Origin: JBCAXA01 sp038534295
GTDB lineage: Bacteria; Pseudomonadota; Gammaproteobacteria; Steroidobacterales; Woeseiaceae
NCBI GenBank assembly: GCA_038534295.1
Contig: JBCAXA010000002.1
Coordinates: 124,001 to 188,000 of the forward strand
Reading direction: 5' to 3'
Length of the DNA: 64,000 nucleotides
Both the position numbers and the translations under genes were made by a program. The notes beneath the pieces are model-generated. The model was not told the DNA's origin and ran no database searches. It saw nothing but the letters and a program-made list of their open reading frames with translations. This document shows, in pieces, positions 24,986 to 32,508 of this stretch (position 1 is the first letter of the stretch; the number at the start of each line of letters is the position of its first letter).

Positions 24986-25564
24986 TTAGAAGAAACGGCG
25001 GCGCATGGCGCCGAAGAGCCCAAGACCGCTCAACAGCAGCAGCATCGGCGCCGGCAGCGGTACCGGCGAGATGTTAAACGTCAGCTCATAGTCGACAACG
25101 TTGCTGGACGTTTCCTGGATCCAGAAGGCATAGGTGCCGGCCTGCAGGGCACCGGTCGCGATGTCATCGAGAATATCCCCGGAACCGGCGTTGAAAAGGA
25201 CGCTGCCGTCAATATCGCCGCTGCCCTGACCTCCGAAGCTGCTGCCGATGACATAGCCAAGGAAGCTGACGCCCGGGTTACTTGGGCTGAATGTGTAACT
25301 GTCGACCGTCAGCGACGTCAGCTGAAAGCCGTTCGCAATCGTAAAGGTCAAATAGTCGGCGTCACGACCGTTGGTAGCGCCCGTGAAGCCGTTGTTGCCC
25401 ATTTGCGCGATGATCGTGTTTGCGCCGTTGCCGAACATCAGCGACATCGGCGAGCTGAAATCGCCGGACAAGTCGCCGTCAATCGACTCGTCGTAGATAA
25501 CGGTCGCTACCGCGCTCGTCGCGATAAGCGGTAACACCAAAAGCAAAACAAACTGACGTCTCAC
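24986..25564 (-). CDS. VPLPA-type PEP-CTERM sorted exported protein
   Basis: About 192 residues. The start is taken at GTG 25564 behind GGGAGA; the open frame continues to 25612 without signal character. Signal peptide (RRQFVLLLVLPLIATSAVA), a mature Gly/Asp/Ser-rich beta domain with no enzyme motif, then the sorting tail: VPLPAPM, a hydrophobic helix LLLLSGLGLFGA and MRRRFF. That tail is the exosortase recognition signal; cleavage would release the protein at the cell surface or into the matrix. No exosortase gene is in the window. It has its own terminator and is monocistronic. Confidence 0.85.
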   Translation of the reverse strand: MRRQFVLLLVLPLIATSAVATVIYDESIDGDLSGDFSSPMSLMFGNGANTIIAQMGNNGFTGATNGRDADYLTFTIANGFQLTSLTVDSYTFSPSNPGVSFLGYVIGSSFGGQGSGDIDGSVLFNAGSGDILDDIATGALQAGTYAFWIQETSSNVVDYELTFNISPVPLPAPMLLLLSGLGLFGAMRRRFF

Positions 25565-25682
25565 GCGGCTCTCCCGAACAATGCCCACACCATGAAGATG
25601 CGTGCCGGGCATGACTGCTCTGTGACTGCAACATGAAAAACCGCAGTTCGAAAAAAGCGCCGCGCAGCGCCTTCAGCCTTTG

Positions 25683-26135
25683 TCAAATAAGCGTCAAGAT
25701 GAAGTCCCAGTGCGCTTCGTCAACCGGCATGATCGACAGTCGGTTGCCGCGCCGCAGTAAAATCATCTCGGCAAGCTCCGCATGCGATTTCAATTCCTTG
25801 AGCGTGACGACGCGTTTCAATTTGCGAACGAATCGGACGTCCACCAGTTCCCAGCGCGGATTGTCCGGCGTGCTCTTCGGGTCGTAGTAATGCGATTTCT
25901 TGTCAAACTGAGTCGGGTCCGGGTACGGCTTGCTGGCGACCTTCATGATGCCGACGATGCCCGGTTCGGCGCAGCTCGAGTGATAGAAAAACGCTTTGTC
26001 GCCGACCCGCATGTCGTCGCGCATGAAATTGCGCGCCTGATAGTTGCGAATGTCGGTCCATGGTTCGACTTTGTCGCGTTTCAGATCGTCAATGCTGTAG
26101 GTATCGGGCTCGGATTTCATGAGCCAATAATTCAT
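25683..26135 (-). CDS. EVE-domain protein
   Basis: A 150-residue single EVE domain (PUA-like fold, thymocyte nuclear protein 1 family): MNYWLMKSEPDTYSIDDL, WTDIRNYQARNFMRDDMRVGDKAFFYHS, GIVGIMKVASKPYPDPTQFD and the final RLSIMPVDEAHW. EVE domains bind modified bases in nucleic acids. Start backed by AGGAAC. Confidence 0.92.
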   Translation of the reverse strand: MNYWLMKSEPDTYSIDDLKRDKVEPWTDIRNYQARNFMRDDMRVGDKAFFYHSSCAEPGIVGIMKVASKPYPDPTQFDKKSHYYDPKSTPDNPRWELVDVRFVRKLKRVVTLKELKSHAELAEMILLRRGNRLSIMPVDEAHWDFILTLI

Positions 26136-26164
26136 CGCTTGTTCCTGTTTCGGTCGGGCATAAG

Positions 26165-26192
26165 AAAGGCCGCAGCAAACTGCTGCGGCCTA
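26165..26192 (-). terminator. Terminator-like hairpin after the TonB receptor gene
   Basis: AGGCCGCAGCA-AAC-TGCTGCGGCCT, perfect 11-bp arms, followed on the minus strand by TTTCTT. The T run is short. Confidence 0.6.
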
Positions 26193-26218
26193 ACGTTAAG
26201 GGGCTGCCGACGTTGCGT

Positions 26219-28423
26219 CTAGCGCGCGCCGAAGTTGTAGCGAAAACGTGCTTGCCAGGTCATCGGCTCAGTGAAGTAGGGCACGAACAGCTCCGACAAT
26301 ACGTACTCTTCATCGGTGCAATTTTTGCACTCGAGCGCCGCCGTCCAGACGTTCTCATCGTCGACGAGCTGCAAACCGGCGTTGAGGATAGCCTCTTCGT
26401 CGTTGACACCGAGCTGGCGCGTGCCCGTGACGTTCTCGTCGATCCAGCGCAGGGTTGCCGTTGGGCGCAATGACGCGCCGATAGCGGCGATCGGGATGTC
26501 GTACGTCGTGCCGATGGTCAGCGTCGTATCCGGCGAGCGCTTCGGATCGGCGACGTTGCAGTCGATATCAAACGCTGCGAAATCGGTATTCGGTGCTACG
26601 CACCCGCTTGGCAGATCCGTGTATTCAGCGTCTTGGAAGCCACCGGCAATGAAAATGTCCCAACTCTCGGTCGGCACGGCGGTGATTTCGAACTCGAGAC
26701 CGGTAACCTCCAGCCCACCTGCATTGGTGGTTAGGAATGCGCCGCTCGGCGTGGCCGACGTCGTTTGCAAATCCTCGAGGTCGGTGTAGAACAGCGTTGC
26801 ATTGACGCGCAACTTGTCGTTCAAGTAGTCCGCACGCATGCCGACTTCGTATGACCACAGTGTTTCAGGGCCGAACGGCTGAAACGATGCAGCGCCGGTG
26901 CCTCGGGCGTTCCAGCCACCGGATTTGAACCCGCGGGTCGCTGAAACGTAACCCATCACGTCATCGTTGAAGTTGTAAGCGTACGCAACCCGAGGCGTGA
27001 CGATTTGCTCGTCCTGATCGGTCGGCACGCCCGCCGCAATGAGCTGAGCCGTCGTGAGATTGCCGAGTCCAGTATTGTCGGACAGGCCGATCTCTTTCTC
27101 TTCGTCCGTGTAGCGTAGCCCCAACGTAAGGACGCCGTTGTCGCCAACCTGAAGATCGCCCTGTGCGTAAACCGCCCAGGCCTGGGTTGAATTGTCGAGT
27201 ACGCGATCGGCGAGGATGAGGCTGCCGCCAACGAAATAGTCGGCGAAGTCAGTGGTGTTGTCCTCGTCCAGGATAAACAGCCCGGTCACGAGATTCAGCC
27301 GGCCATCCATCAATTCGCCGTCCCACTTGAGCTCGGCCGTGAATTGATCGTGTTCGCCGATGTTGTCGATCCAAAAGAAATCGTCGTTCCTCGGTGAGCC
27401 GCCCGGGAAGTTCAGCAAGAATTCCTGTTCGAGATCGCGGTAGCCGAGGATGACATTCATCGTGCCGTTGCCGAGTTCGAAACCGAAATTGGAGACGATA
27501 TTGAGGTTCTCGGTTGAGTTGCCGTAATCCGCCTTCTGCGTGTAAGTCAGCGGCGTAATCACGCCCTGCTGCAGATCCGGAAAGTACAAGCCGCCGGCAT
27601 TGAGGCCGTTCGGTAGAACGGAATTGGAAATTCGATCGCGACCCTGAATGAGGCCGAGAATATTTCCTTCGGTATCATCAATGAAATCGATCGCAATGTC
27701 CCAGGTTATCGTGTCGGTCGGCAAGATCCGTAGATCCAAGCGCAAGCCGAACGCGTCTTTGTCATTGAATTCGCCACCTACCGCATTGTTCTCGAGCCAA
27801 CCATCGTCCTGAATCGAGAACGCTGACACCTTGGTCAAGAACCGGTCGTTAATCGGCACATCGACCGTTCCGCGAAAGGCGAATTCCGAGAACCGGCCGA
27901 AACCGACCTCAGCGAAGCCGCCTGCTTCTTCCGATGGCTTGCGGAGAATCATATTGATGGCGCCGCCGGTTGTGTTGCGACCAAACAAGGTGCCTTGTGG
28001 TCCGCGCAAGACCTCGATGCGATCAACATCAAAAAACGCGTAGTTGTTGGCGTTCTGGCGCGACACATAGACTTCGTCGATGTAGGTCCCGACCGGTGGG
28101 TCGAACGTTGCGATCGACTCGTCGTTGCCTTGCGCACGCAAGTAATACATGTTGGCGGTACCGAGGCCGGTGTTGTTGCCACCGAAGAGGTTCGGTACGA
28201 GGTTGACGAGGTCCAGCGTTTCCTGCACCTGCAGTTTTTCAAGCAGCACCTCGTTATAGGCGCTGACCGCGACCGGAACTTCCTGTATGTCGGCTTCCCT
28301 ACGTTCTGCCGTTACGGTGATTTCTTCGAGCTGAGCATTGGCCGAAAATGCTGTCAGTGTGCCTAACAGCGCAACCGCCGCCTGCCAACGAACACGGTGG
28401 AGTGCACTTGGGATACCGCACAT
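26219..28423 (-). CDS. TonB-dependent receptor
   Basis: About 734 residues from ATG 28423; the ORF upstream is Arg/Cys-rich and not credible. Signal peptide ending SANA-Q, then the TonB box LEEITVTAERR, plug domain with VEVLRGPQGTLFGRNTTGGAINM, and a 22-strand-type barrel ending ARFRYNFGAR with a terminal aromatic/Arg tail. It imports a bulky nutrient; the ligand is not predictable. It diverges from the methyltransferase operon at 28618 and has a good promoter between them, so receptor and operon may serve one substrate. Confidence 0.92.
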   Translation of the reverse strand: MCGIPSALHRVRWQAAVALLGTLTAFSANAQLEEITVTAERREADIQEVPVAVSAYNEVLLEKLQVQETLDLVNLVPNLFGGNNTGLGTANMYYLRAQGNDESIATFDPPVGTYIDEVYVSRQNANNYAFFDVDRIEVLRGPQGTLFGRNTTGGAINMILRKPSEEAGGFAEVGFGRFSEFAFRGTVDVPINDRFLTKVSAFSIQDDGWLENNAVGGEFNDKDAFGLRLDLRILPTDTITWDIAIDFIDDTEGNILGLIQGRDRISNSVLPNGLNAGGLYFPDLQQGVITPLTYTQKADYGNSTENLNIVSNFGFELGNGTMNVILGYRDLEQEFLLNFPGGSPRNDDFFWIDNIGEHDQFTAELKWDGELMDGRLNLVTGLFILDEDNTTDFADYFVGGSLILADRVLDNSTQAWAVYAQGDLQVGDNGVLTLGLRYTDEEKEIGLSDNTGLGNLTTAQLIAAGVPTDQDEQIVTPRVAYAYNFNDDVMGYVSATRGFKSGGWNARGTGAASFQPFGPETLWSYEVGMRADYLNDKLRVNATLFYTDLEDLQTTSATPSGAFLTTNAGGLEVTGLEFEITAVPTESWDIFIAGGFQDAEYTDLPSGCVAPNTDFAAFDIDCNVADPKRSPDTTLTIGTTYDIPIAAIGASLRPTATLRWIDENVTGTRQLGVNDEEAILNAGLQLVDDENVWTAALECKNCTDEEYVLSELFVPYFTEPMTWQARFRYNFGAR

Positions 28424-28494
28424 AACTTTGCCCCCGCAGACAAGTTGTAAGATGCTGATTCTTAAGACGCGCGATGGTCTCAGACGCCGTTTAG

Positions 28495-28522
28495 ATGATA
28501 TAAGGTTATAACAATTAGTCAA
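28495..28522 (-). promoter_or_regulatory. Promoter of the TonB receptor gene
   Basis: On the minus strand TTGACT, 16 bases, TATCAT, in an AT-rich island of an otherwise GC-rich region. The palindrome GTTATAAC lies inside the spacer and could be an operator. Confidence 0.55.
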
Positions 28523-28617
28523 CTGGGCCCGGCACTGGTGTCGCGACAACGTATTGCCACATTGTGGACAGCGTTGCACCGGCAATGGGCAATTCGAGCA
28601 ATCGAGGAGAGCGTCCG

Positions 28618-29817
28618 GTGGAAACCCGACTGAACCACGGTCTGGAACTCGAGAAGTCCCAGGCCAATCGCGCGCGCGAACGATTCGCCAGTTCGTTGCG
28701 TGCTTACGTGTTGCACAACCTCGCCGGCGCGTTGCGCGACGACTACGAGCACAATGCACTGCCGGAGGCCGAGCAACGCGGCGAGTCTGCGCCGACCAAT
28801 GGTCCCGGGGTGCACAAAATGCTCAAGGGCCGCGACGTATTCAATCTCTACAGCTCGATGCGCTGTACCGCGCAGGAACTCGTGTGGAATTCGGTCATCG
28901 ATTCTGTCAACGCGAACAGCGCGGCGCTCGAAGCGCATTTCAATGCGCTGGCGACCGATTCCGCCGAACGATTGGGCTCAGTCAGCCTAGATGCCGATCT
29001 CGAGACGCCGCGCTACGTTGCTGCCATCGACGTTCATCTCATGCCTGGCAACTACGATGGCCGTGAGAATGACGCGTCGATGTTGCCAGGCGCTGTTTAC
29101 GACAATGGCTTTAACGTTTTTGCCTTTGGTGCCATGGGCAAGCAACTGAACGACATCGGATGCTCAATGGCCAATTTCGTCCGCCTGCGTTTTCCAGAGC
29201 TTTCGCCGACGCGCATTCTTGACGTCGGCTGCACCATTGGTCACAACACCTTGCCGTGGAAACAGACGTTTCCAGCCGCCGAGGTCCACGGCGTCGACAT
29301 TGCCGGTGCGTGCGTAAAATACGCTCACGCCCGCGCGGAGTCCCTCGGCATCGAGGCACATTTTCACCAGCAAACCGCCGAGACACTTAATTTCGACGAC
29401 GCCTCGTTCGACGTCGTGTTCTCGTCTATGTTCTTGCACGAGCTGCCGCTGAAGTCGATTCGTGCGTTTCTTACCGAAGCGCATCGCTTGCTGCGTCCTG
29501 GTGGCGTCATGCTGCACATGGAGCTCCCGCCGAACGACGCGCTGACGCCGTTCGATGCGTTCTATCTTGATTGGGACGGCTACTACAACAACGAGCCGTT
29601 CTACAAGAACTTCCGCGATCAGGACTACCGCGAACTCTGCGCAGCGGCCGGCTTTGCAGCGGAGGAATTTTTCGATGCGGTCATGCCGCGATACACGTAC
29701 GTACCCGAGGATGAGTTCGCAGCGGCCGTCACGCGTGTCGCCGAGTTTGACGAGGACACTGGCCGACTTTCCGATGCCATTCAGTGGTATGGATTCGGTG
29801 CGAGGAAATCAGCATGA
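28618..29817 (+). CDS. Class I SAM-dependent methyltransferase
   Basis: About 399 residues from GTG 28618 behind GAGGAGA (an upstream GTG at 28564 is possible). The first 200 residues are helical with no known domain. The C-terminal half is a methyltransferase: motif I ILDVGCTIGHNTLPW (Thr in place of the usual Gly), acidic VHGVDIAGACVKYA, FDVVFSSMFLHELP and the LLRPGGVMLHMEL motif. Probably a small-molecule methylase with a substrate-binding N-terminal domain. First of six same-strand genes with short gaps or overlaps to 32499. Its stop overlaps the next start (ATGA). Confidence 0.85.
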   Translation: METRLNHGLELEKSQANRARERFASSLRAYVLHNLAGALRDDYEHNALPEAEQRGESAPTNGPGVHKMLKGRDVFNLYSSMRCTAQELVWNSVIDSVNANSAALEAHFNALATDSAERLGSVSLDADLETPRYVAAIDVHLMPGNYDGRENDASMLPGAVYDNGFNVFAFGAMGKQLNDIGCSMANFVRLRFPELSPTRILDVGCTIGHNTLPWKQTFPAAEVHGVDIAGACVKYAHARAESLGIEAHFHQQTAETLNFDDASFDVVFSSMFLHELPLKSIRAFLTEAHRLLRPGGVMLHMELPPNDALTPFDAFYLDWDGYYNNEPFYKNFRDQDYRELCAAAGFAAEEFFDAVMPRYTYVPEDEFAAAVTRVAEFDEDTGRLSDAIQWYGFGARKSA

Positions 29818-30104
29818 GCGACCCGGGCACCGTCAGTGGTGTGGTCCGCGGCGGTCGGCACGCGTTTTTCGAACACGCAGACTCGGACCGCTTGCTCGCG
29901 ATGTTGATGCGCTTCATGAGCGAGCACTGGGTGCTGCGTGAGCGGGTCCATCATCTTGAGCGCCTGCTCGTCGACAAGGGCGTGCTGGGCCCCGAGGAAC
30001 TCGAGAGTCTGCGCCTTGATCAAGCTGCCGATGGCGCTCTGGACGGTGAGAGTTTCGAGTTTATCGCGGCGGTCGTCGCCGCCGCGCAGAACATCGAGCG
30101 TTGA
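29814..30104 (+). CDS. Small operon protein, unknown function
   Basis: A 96-residue soluble protein whose ATG overlaps the methyltransferase stop. A basic region (VVRGGRHAFFEHADSDRLLAMLMRFMSEHWVLRERVHHLERLL) forms a long amphipathic helix, followed by an acidic C-terminal helix. No family recognised. The tight coupling suggests a partner subunit of the methyltransferase. Confidence 0.7.
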   Translation: MSDPGTVSGVVRGGRHAFFEHADSDRLLAMLMRFMSEHWVLRERVHHLERLLVDKGVLGPEELESLRLDQAADGALDGESFEFIAAVVAAAQNIER

Positions 30105-30119
30105 ACGCGAGTCCAGCCG

Positions 30120-30782
30120 ATGACTGATTACTCTCTGTGGCTGCTTCTGCATGTCATGCTGCTCGTGTTTTGGCTCGGCACCGATGTCGGTGTTTTCGTT
30201 GCAGCCAAGTTTTCGGAACGTTCGGAGCTCAGCGTCGAGACCCGCGCAACGGTGCTCAAGGTCGGCATGCTGCTCGATCGCTTGCCGCGTTCGGCCCTGG
30301 TGCTAATCCTCCCATCTGGTTTGATGCTCGCGCGCGGGTCGGGTTTGGTCGACGTATCGATGGGTATCACGATCGCCGTTTGGGCAGTTGCGTTGGTCTG
30401 GCTGGTTATTCTTTGGACCGGATTTCTAAATCCAGAGACACCCACCGAAGCGCGCGCGATGTTGTTCAACTTCGCGATGAACGCTTTGCTGGCCGTTGTC
30501 GTGACCGGGCTTGGCGGGTGGCTGTTCGTCGCGGACCAGTTGCCTGCCTGGCTCGCGCTGAAAGTGTTGATAGTCGGTCTTGTCTTTGTGGCGGGCGTCG
30601 TCTTGGACGTACTGTTCAAACCGGCTGTCGGGCATTTTGTCGCAATCGTCGCGGAAGGCGCGACGGAGGAGCGCAATCGCGCCTACTCGACAGCGCTCGC
30701 GCCGGTGTACTGGGCGGTGCTGGCGATTTACGCCTTCGTCATCGTGGCGACTGTAGCCGGCATCAGTCGGTGGCCGACCTAG
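30120..30782 (+). CDS. Six-helix membrane protein of the operon
   Basis: A 220-residue integral membrane protein with about six helices. The first contains a conserved-looking LLLHVMLLVFWLGTDVG, and the rest include LVLILPSGLML, ITIAVWAVALVWLVILW, LLAVVVTGLGGWLFVA and WAVLAIYAFVIVATVAG. The His-x(6,7)-WLG pattern in helix 1 recalls the CopD/DUF2269-like membrane proteins, some of which bind haem or copper; that is only a resemblance. Confidence 0.75.
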   Translation: MTDYSLWLLLHVMLLVFWLGTDVGVFVAAKFSERSELSVETRATVLKVGMLLDRLPRSALVLILPSGLMLARGSGLVDVSMGITIAVWAVALVWLVILWTGFLNPETPTEARAMLFNFAMNALLAVVVTGLGGWLFVADQLPAWLALKVLIVGLVFVAGVVLDVLFKPAVGHFVAIVAEGATEERNRAYSTALAPVYWAVLAIYAFVIVATVAGISRWPT

Positions 30783-30797
30783 CAAGGAGACCAATCG

Positions 30798-31106
30798 ATG
30801 CGCGTGTTCGTTCTATTCAATCTAAAGCCTGGCGTTGATCGCGACGCCTATGAACGCTGGGCACGGGCCACCGATTTACCGGTGGTCAACGCATTGCAAT
30901 CGGTCGATGAGTTTCGGGTGTTCAAAGCCGGCGGCTTGCTGGGCAGCGAAGGCGAATCGCCCTATGAATACATCGAGACGCTCGATATCGGCGATATGGA
31001 TACCTTTGGTAAAGAACTTGCCACCGAGCAAATGCGGCAGGTCGCAGCGGAGTTCAATGAGTTTGCCGATGCGCCCGTGTTTGTTCGGGCTGATCCGCTC
31101 GCGTGA
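30798..31106 (+). CDS. HapK (REDY-like) dimeric alpha/beta-barrel protein
   Basis: A 102-residue protein starting behind AAGGAGA. The pattern RVFVLFNLKPGVDRDAYERWARATDLPVVNALQSVDEFRVFK ... YEYIETLDI is that of REDY/HapK proteins, which are dimeric alpha-beta barrels found in prodigiosin-type and other biosynthetic clusters. Its stop overlaps the GTG start of the SDR gene. Confidence 0.8.
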   Translation: MRVFVLFNLKPGVDRDAYERWARATDLPVVNALQSVDEFRVFKAGGLLGSEGESPYEYIETLDIGDMDTFGKELATEQMRQVAAEFNEFADAPVFVRADPLA

Positions 31107-31957
31107 GTGCCGCAATGACCAAATACGGTTCACTGACGGGCAAGGTCGCCTGCATAACCGGCGCGGGTCGAGCAAACGGCATCGGTGTGGCCATTGCCGA
31201 GCGACTCGCGCGCGACGGCGCGCGAGTTGTGTTAACCGACATCGGCGCCGCCGCCGGGCCGGACTTGCCGGAGTCGTTCATAGGCACGGTGGCGGAATTG
31301 GAGTTGCAGGCGGAGTCGATTCGCGAAAAGGGCGGTGACGCTGTTGCGCATCGCTGCGACGTCCTCGACGAGGCTGATGTCGAAGCGTGCGTCAAATTCT
31401 GCGTTGAGCGCCATGGACGGCTCGACATTTGGGTAAACAATGCGGGCGTCGGCTATTTGATGGAGCCGTTGACGGAACTCGACGCAACCCGCTGGGACAC
31501 GGTGCTAGGCGTCAACCTGCGTGGTGCGTTCCTTGGCACCAAGCACGCGGCACGGCAGATGATTGCTCAAGGCGAGGGTGGGCGCATTGTCAACATTGCA
31601 AGCCAAGCCGCCAAGAGCGGATTCCCATTCGCATCGGCGTATTGCGCGTCGAAGCACGGCATGGTCGGTTTGACCCGCGTCAGCGCGATCGAGTTGGGGC
31701 CACACAAGATCACCACGAATGCCGTCTGCCCTAACCACATAACAACGGGGCTCGGGGCGTGGCAAAACGATTACTTTTCGGCGGCCACGGGCCGTTCGCT
31801 GGAGCAGTATCTGGCCGACATGCGCCGGCGTATCCCGATGGGACGACCCGGCCTGACCGATGACATCGCGAATGCCTGCGCCTGGTTGTGTTCAGACGAT
31901 GCGTACTATGTGACCGGCGAGGCGTTGAACGTCTCTGGCGGTGAAGAAATGCACTAG
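31103..31957 (+). CDS. Short-chain dehydrogenase/reductase
   Basis: A 284-residue SDR. Cofactor loop TGAGRANGIGVAIAE, NNAG, catalytic Ser in NIASQAAKSG and Y-x-x-x-K in YCASKHG. The insert between strands 2 and 3 is longer than in classical FabG-type SDRs, as in carveol dehydrogenase-like members. The GTG at 31103 overlaps the preceding stop; ATG 31115 is the alternative. Oxidises or reduces a hydroxyl or keto group on the operon's unknown substrate. Confidence 0.88.
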   Translation: MSAAMTKYGSLTGKVACITGAGRANGIGVAIAERLARDGARVVLTDIGAAAGPDLPESFIGTVAELELQAESIREKGGDAVAHRCDVLDEADVEACVKFCVERHGRLDIWVNNAGVGYLMEPLTELDATRWDTVLGVNLRGAFLGTKHAARQMIAQGEGGRIVNIASQAAKSGFPFASAYCASKHGMVGLTRVSAIELGPHKITTNAVCPNHITTGLGAWQNDYFSAATGRSLEQYLADMRRRIPMGRPGLTDDIANACAWLCSDDAYYVTGEALNVSGGEEMH

Positions 31958-32001
31958 GTGCGGTCATCGCGACTGCGCCAACCAACCCGGAGGCTTACAC
32001 C

Positions 32002-32499
32002 ATGTCCAGATTCGCCCTGTTGTCGCCGCTACTCGTCGCGTTCGCATTAGTCGGCGTTGCGACGGAGGTTGTCGCTGACGATGAAACAGCGCTGCGACAA
32101 CACGCCGATACGTGGCTTGCGCATTACAAGGCCGGTGACCTTGACGCGTTGATGGCGCTTTACGAAGACGACGCGATCGTCACCTTGCACGATCAACCCG
32201 GCCTGTTTGGCATCGATGCCATCCGTGCTTATTTTGCAGCTGGGCTCGGCAAGAACGACGTGACCTTCGATATCGAGCACGAACTGGTCGAGGTCAACGG
32301 CAACATTGGACACGTTATTGCCAAGTACTGGCTTAGCGCGACAAATCGCGAGAACGGTTACGTCTACCGCGACGCCGGTCGCTCGCTGCTGATCTACAAG
32401 CGAGGCGCCGACGGCGAGTGGCGGATTGCCGTCGACATCGACCAGACGACGCCCGACGTCAAGTGGCCAGAGAAGCCGGCCGCACCGGTGCTCCAGTAG
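32002..32499 (+). CDS. Exported NTF2/SnoaL-like protein
   Basis: A 165-residue protein with a strong GGAGG site and a signal peptide (MSRFALLSPLLVAFALVGVATEVVA). The mature part is a single NTF2-like fold of the DUF4440 type: HADTWLAHYKAGDLDALMALYEDDAIVTLHD and the C-terminal GEWRIAVDIDQ strand. Such folds may be isomerases, cyclases or binding proteins. Last gene of the operon; it ends ten bases from the convergent putA. Confidence 0.85.
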   Translation: MSRFALLSPLLVAFALVGVATEVVADDETALRQHADTWLAHYKAGDLDALMALYEDDAIVTLHDQPGLFGIDAIRAYFAAGLGKNDVTFDIEHELVEVNGNIGHVIAKYWLSATNRENGYVYRDAGRSLLIYKRGADGEWRIAVDIDQTTPDVKWPEKPAAPVLQ

Positions 32500-32508
32500 G
32501 TCGCGCGG

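Noticed and set aside
24728..25534. Plus-strand open frame across the VPLPA-CTERM gene
   Set aside because: It crosses a terminator and runs antisense to a gene with a signal peptide and sorting tail.
28424..28759. Upstream extension of the TonB receptor frame
   Set aside because: More than 100 codons of Arg/Cys-rich sequence with no signal; it crosses the promoter and the divergent operon's start. ATG 28423 begins a proper signal peptide.
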